From assembly GCA_024811115.1 (NCBI GenBank), contig JAKOGH010000812.1, positions 486,892 through 550,891 of the forward strand: a DNA stretch of 64,000 nt, written 5' to 3'. The notes beneath the pieces are model-generated. The model ran no database searches. It worked only from the letters and a program-made list of their open reading frames with translations, and was not told the DNA's origin. The position numbers and the translations under genes are program-made. Below, piece by piece: positions 59,980 to 64,000 of this stretch; the first letter of the stretch is position 1, and every line of letters begins with the position of its first letter. The DNA comes from Terana coerulea. Taxonomy: Eukaryota > Basidiomycota > Agaricomycetes > Polyporales > Phanerochaetaceae.

Positions 59980-60706
59980 ATGCGCAACTCACGATACGAA
60001 TATTGTGGGCAGGTCTCGCTTCGCCCAGGCTTGTGCTTGCTGCAAAACACTGCATACCGCCCTCGTCAACGCATCTTGTCGCCACATCAATGCGGCAACT
60101 GGACATTCTCGTCCGACGGGGGAATCCAGGGTATCAACATATCCGCTGTATTCCATGGGATGCCATATATCCTGGACAACACTGAGGATGTAATCATTAC
60201 TGCCGGCGAGATTGACAAACCAACTATCCATATCCAAGTGGGTTTAGCTACTCCTGCTTCCATTTGTGATGCATAGTGCTAACTGCGTGCATGTCAAAAC
60301 AAAGGTTGCGGGTGGTTATAAGCATCGCGTTCGGAAGAACGTGCGACGAGTGTCCCAAGGGATTCCCCAACCTGTATCGCGCGATGCCATGGTGCACCAT
60401 ATTGCCGCAGTTGCTGCAGAATACTTTACTCGGGTAAGATATGCATGGGTGATTGTTGCCTGACAGTATACTTGCTAAAACCTTTGCCAGGGTCAGGCTG
60501 GTCACTTGGTCTCCTTTGGAGCAATCCAGTTTGAGCATATTTATCTTATCGAGCTTCGCAGATCCGGCTCGACGTTCCAACCGATTTTTTGGGTATGTGG
60601 ATTCGAACAACGTGTTTCCCATTTTTGGTTACCTTCTGCACTAGTAAACACTTTTGCTTTGCCATCGTGCACCCGTTCCTCTTATTGTGTGTATATTGTA
60701 TGTTAG
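59980..60706 (+). CDS. Unnamed family member C
   Basis: Three exons (59980-60237, 60305-60433, 60491-60706) give 200 residues with all joins in frame. VSLRPGLCLLQNTAYRPRQR, NWTFSSDGGIQGINIS, PYILDNTEDVIITAGEI, RNAMVHHIAAVAAEYF-like (read RDAMVHHIAAVAAEYF) and GAIQFEHIYLIELRRSGSTF align position by position with A and B. It lacks their long disordered C-terminus; a donor after QPIFW would end it at once at 60647-60650. The start is uncertain. Function unknown. Confidence 0.65.
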
Positions 60707-61517
60707 TACTGAATGCTTAACCCGATTTATGCTATGCGGACCAAAATCATTTGCTTGGTCTTTTACATCTGGCACCGGCGTTGCAGCTCCCACTGGCAAT
60801 TGACGATGTGACCACTGAATTGTAGTCTATCGTAACCGCCGATCCACACTATATACTATATTTGGGTGGTGGAGTGCTTGCGATGTTACGTAAGCCGCAC
60901 ACGCGCTCGGCCCCCACAGATTATTACAAGTTACAACCCCTGTGCAATCCGCAGAGGCCTACTCCCATTGGTGACTGAAAAGACCGACATTGCACGTCTT
61001 TGTCGTCGTCCTTGCTATCCATACGTTGCTATTCCCATCAAGCTGCTCAGCCCAGCCAACTCTCGATGAAGTTGGCCGTACCTCTGTCACTTTTGTAACC
61101 ACTATCCACTTGCCGTCCACCACCCACAAACCATCTACACTTGCGCTCAGCTCTTACCTCACGAACCTGCTTCTTTACCGCCGCTGTGGTTTATTCAACG
61201 CACACGAAACTGGCTGGAGATAAACTCGAGATGTGTGCGTGTGCCGTACAACACCCAGTCTCATCTGACTGACACTCAGTGCCAGGCGAAACAGTGTGTC
61301 ATCTAAGATGTGCTGGAAAACACAAGGCCAGCGGGGTATAAGAGGGCGGGACGCATGGCGAGACGGGCACTGCATAGCTGAGTTGCGGTGGTCGGTGAGT
61401 AAAGAGTTGTATGGGGCTCTGTGCTGTCTATACTGAACGGCATACGTTCTGACGTAGGGTTGCGCCGGAGCTCTTTTGCCGAACGAGATCGAACGTTACT
61501 TCCAGAACATTGCCTTG
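60707..61517. other. Intergenic region with TATA-like box
   Basis: No gene seen. GTATAAGAG at 61336-61344 may serve the F-box gene that follows. Confidence 0.35.
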
Positions 61518-62739
61518 ATGGACGATGCGGACAAACGATCTCGAACTAAGCTAGCGCTTTGTTGAGGGTGCCACGACTCTTGCGCCCGCACTACCCTCCA
61601 ACCCGTCGGCTTCAATAACGACCTTACCGCAGGAACCTATTGATCACATCATCGACCTACTCGTTGCACAGAAGTGCAAGGACTACACTCCTTGCGGGCA
61701 CCAAACTCAGAGGTCTCTCGTTGCTTGCACCCTGGTCTGTCGCGCATGGCTACCGCGGAGCTTCAGGCACGTACTGGAAAAATCGTTTTAAGGGCCGTCG
61801 CCTTTCCTCCATCTTGACGACTTCTTCGATGTGCTACCTAAGTTGTCGTCCGTCCGCTTCCGCTCCTTAGATCAAGGTGTGCATTCAGCGTGCTTTGAAT
61901 CCAGCCTCAAACGACACCACATTCATACCCTTGACTTATCGTACATGCCTGTCGCGACCATGTGCCATATTCTGCAACGTCTTCGCGAAATCGAACGTCT
62001 CATCGCCATACACCGCCGCAGCCAGAATCAAGAACTGACTGCATCCAGTCCACGGAATGGCCGAGTCAAGTCCCTTACGACGCACGGAGTCGACAAGCCC
62101 TTCCCGCATTGGCTGCATCCTTCACACCTGCGTATCTCGGTGAACTCGAGATTCGTCTGGGGTACTTCAGCACGCAGGACAGCATGGCTTTCGACGCTTT
62201 CCTACGAAGCGTAGGGAAAGGTTTACGGCATCTCCACCTGGACATGCGGATACGAGCCAAATGATTGGGAATGAACTCTGTAAGCACGCTCTCTATTCAC
62301 TGAACTGTATCGGCTGAATATAGCTTACCTCCCCAGCGGAAACCAGGGTTATGGCGCTGGCTCGCTGTGCGCAGCTTCGTTCTGTCTGCCTCAAGATTCA
62401 CGATTTCTCGGTGAGCGATGTCACTGTTCGGAAATTAGCGGTACACCTATATTTACGGCGTGTTGTCTGCAGTAGTGGCATTTTGAGTTCTTCCATCGAA
62501 CTATGTTACCTTGGCTGCCCTCCAGCGTATGCTGCCTACGGTTGGAGGTTGATAACCCGGCGTGGTTCAGTACCCGACTCCGTTGGCTACAACTCGAAGA
62601 AGTGTTGGACAGATGCCTTGAGTTTGTCTCCGCGGCGAATGGATCCTCGGATGCGAGTCTTGAGACAGTGCGACAGCACATACTGGCGAAGGTACCGATC
62701 CGCTTCAAGAACAAAGTCAAGATATCGTCGGCCGTGTGA
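61518..62739 (+). pseudogene. F-box-like/LRR gene with several breaks
   Basis: MDDADKRSRTKLAL at 61518 passes, after a one-base shift near 61565, into TTLPQEPIDHIIDLLVAQ and SLVACTLVCRAWLPRSFRHV, a clear F-box. An in-frame TAA follows at LEKSF (about 61790), after which the same frame goes on (GPSPFLHLDDFFDVLPKLSS). Later parts (ELEIRLGYFSTQDSMAF, ALARCAQLRSVCLKI, and the end LEVDNPAWFSTRLRWL...KISSAV at 62739) lie in other frames, partly joined by introns. It is related to the F-box genes near 13.7 and 24.7 kb. Probably dead. Confidence 0.65.
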
Positions 62740-63816
62740 AGACCACCGAGACAGAGGATCATTGCAGGCGTTTGGGACGCATTCGCCCGCTTACGTCTAT
62801 CCTGCTTACTCGCTGTTGGAGGACTGGATCGCGACGTCATGTAACGTCTTCCTCATGAATCTGCTCGGAGCTTCGGATCCGAACATGTGCAATGAGCGCA
62901 CCGTCAAGGAGAGTCCCGCCGTCGTTCCCAGTAGGATTCTCCGCGGTTTATTGCAACGCTTTGAATAGAACGGCGTTGCTATTGAGACATGCCGAAGCAA
63001 ATCCACGTTGAGGGTGGCCATCGCAGGATTTCGGCCTCATAAGACCTCGAGCGAAGCAGCATGTTTCCAAGCGCCTCGGGACCCGCGCCGCAAAGTCCGA
63101 TCGGAACCTATCGGCAGGCGTCGGTGACTGTCCGCAAGCGGATTCGAAACGCTTGTGGCGTTTGCGCACTCTGGGGACTGCATGAGACAAGTCATGACCG
63201 CCGACGCACGCTGTCCGACTTCCGCCACTCTCAAAGGCTACGAGACGTTCGTACGACGTCGCACAGCGGGCATAGGCCAAGACGTACTGTATACCGCGAC
63301 ATGGGAAGCGAACGATATACATAGCACGCTGCGTGTAGTTGGAACCCTAGGGTGGTACTCCGGCCTGGGAACGGCTGTTCATAGGTCAGTCAGCCTCCGT
63401 CAGCCGTCTTATACTCGCATTCCAAATAAGTCTAAGCTGCCTTCTTAGACTCTCAAAGCCCGCCCACAGTCGGAAACGAAGCTCACCTCGGTTTATTCTT
63501 ACGCGCCCAGGCCGATTTACCACCGAATCCGAAACGCGGCCTGCACGCTGACTGAAGGCTTACCTGGCCTGACCCGGATGCTCCCTGTCTCGCCGGCCTA
63601 TCCCAGCGGGCGGTCTATATCGGACACAGCCTGCATTCCTCGTGAAGCAATGCTCGTGTGATTCCGTCAGCCCTCTACGTCCGTCTATATAATCCTCTGT
63701 GTCGGCCCAGACACCCTCTCAGGTTCCTTCACCAGAATCCACTACCTCGCCCCCAGCTCGTCTCCCAGCTTTAAGGCTATCGTCCGCCCTCTCCCTCGCC
63801 TTCACAGTCACTCGTC
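62740..63816. other. Region without assigned gene
   Basis: Open stretches such as 62948-63322 minus have no recognised motif. The last 150 bases are C/T-rich and lead into the next gene's promoter. Confidence 0.35.
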
Positions 63817-64000
63817 ATGGCAGGTATGTCTGCAGGACGGTTCCCACATGTGCAGCTGGCTGATTACTACTCTGACAGGTCCCGCCAATGAGAAGGCTCC
63901 TCCTAGCTTTATTGCTCGCGCACGACCATTCCTCTATGGCTTTGTCTACACGCTGCTCTTCGCGTTGAGTGAGTACCAAGCGATGTATGCCTCGAACCAC
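63817..64000 (+). CDS. 5' part of a membrane protein gene, cut by the window end
   Basis: Exon 1 63817-63823 (ATGGCAG), a 55-base intron (GTATGT...ACAG), exon 2 63879-63968, then a GTGAGT donor. The peptide MAGPANEKAPPSF followed by ARARPFLYGFVYTLLFAL is a short cytosolic stretch and the first membrane helix. The family cannot be decided from this much. Confidence 0.55.

Noticed and set aside
1..64000. CRISPR arrays, tRNA and rRNA genes
   Set aside because: No regularly spaced short repeats and no tRNA B-box-like GGTTCGAATCC or rRNA core sequence was noticed; a tRNAscan run would settle the tRNAs.

Overview
The window looks like nuclear DNA of a basidiomycete fungus, probably an agaricomycete. 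Genes are dense and GC-rich, split by many 40-80 base introns of the GTRNGT...YAG type, and several have a TATA box about 50-170 bases before the start. The families seen are typical of that group: divergent F-box-like proteins, a DUF6533-type membrane protein, a GMC oxidoreductase with lectin-like N-terminus, a MYND finger remnant and a KDZ-transposon-associated protein. Coding calls below were made by joining exons by eye.

Layout. (1) 0-6.4 kb: a nucleoplasmin-like (Fpr3/4 N-terminal type) protein without its FKBP domain, a TA-flanked MITE, an unknown two-exon gene, a seven-exon short-chain dehydrogenase and a convergent six-exon FAD monooxygenase. (2) 6.5-16 kb: mostly repeat-derived DNA with a hAT-like MITE, a tandem repeat, dispersed repeats, a decayed F-box gene and a MYND remnant. 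(3) 16-34.6 kb: gene-rich, with a DUF6533-type protein, a GMC oxidoreductase, a WDR68/DCAF7-type WD40 protein, an F-box gene, a DUF2235 hydrolase, and two paralogues (A and B) of an unnamed family. (4) 34.8-49.2 kb: an AT-rich transposon graveyard with several TIR elements, a 1.47 kb near-perfect palindrome, a 2.65 kb fold-back element enclosing an LTR-like segment, head-to-head LTR-like arms, a retrotransposon gag remnant and a hAT-like MITE with a perfect 8-base target duplication. (5) 49.2-56.2 kb: a KDZ-associated gene fragment joined to an inverted, truncated pseudogene of a nucleoside transporter, then a third hAT-like MITE and the full-length transporter. (6) 56-64 kb: another TA-flanked MITE, a third member (C) of the unnamed family, a decayed F-box gene and the first exons of a membrane protein.

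The main unusual results are the three-member unnamed family A/B/C, three hAT-like MITEs that share termini but each build their interior from a different short motif, and the nested fold-back elements. There is also an inverted transporter duplication. Many otherwise good genes carry single-base frame breaks, which may be sequence errors or real decay. I found no tRNA, rRNA or CRISPR array. No operon-like functional cluster is evident; neighbouring genes seem functionally unrelated.
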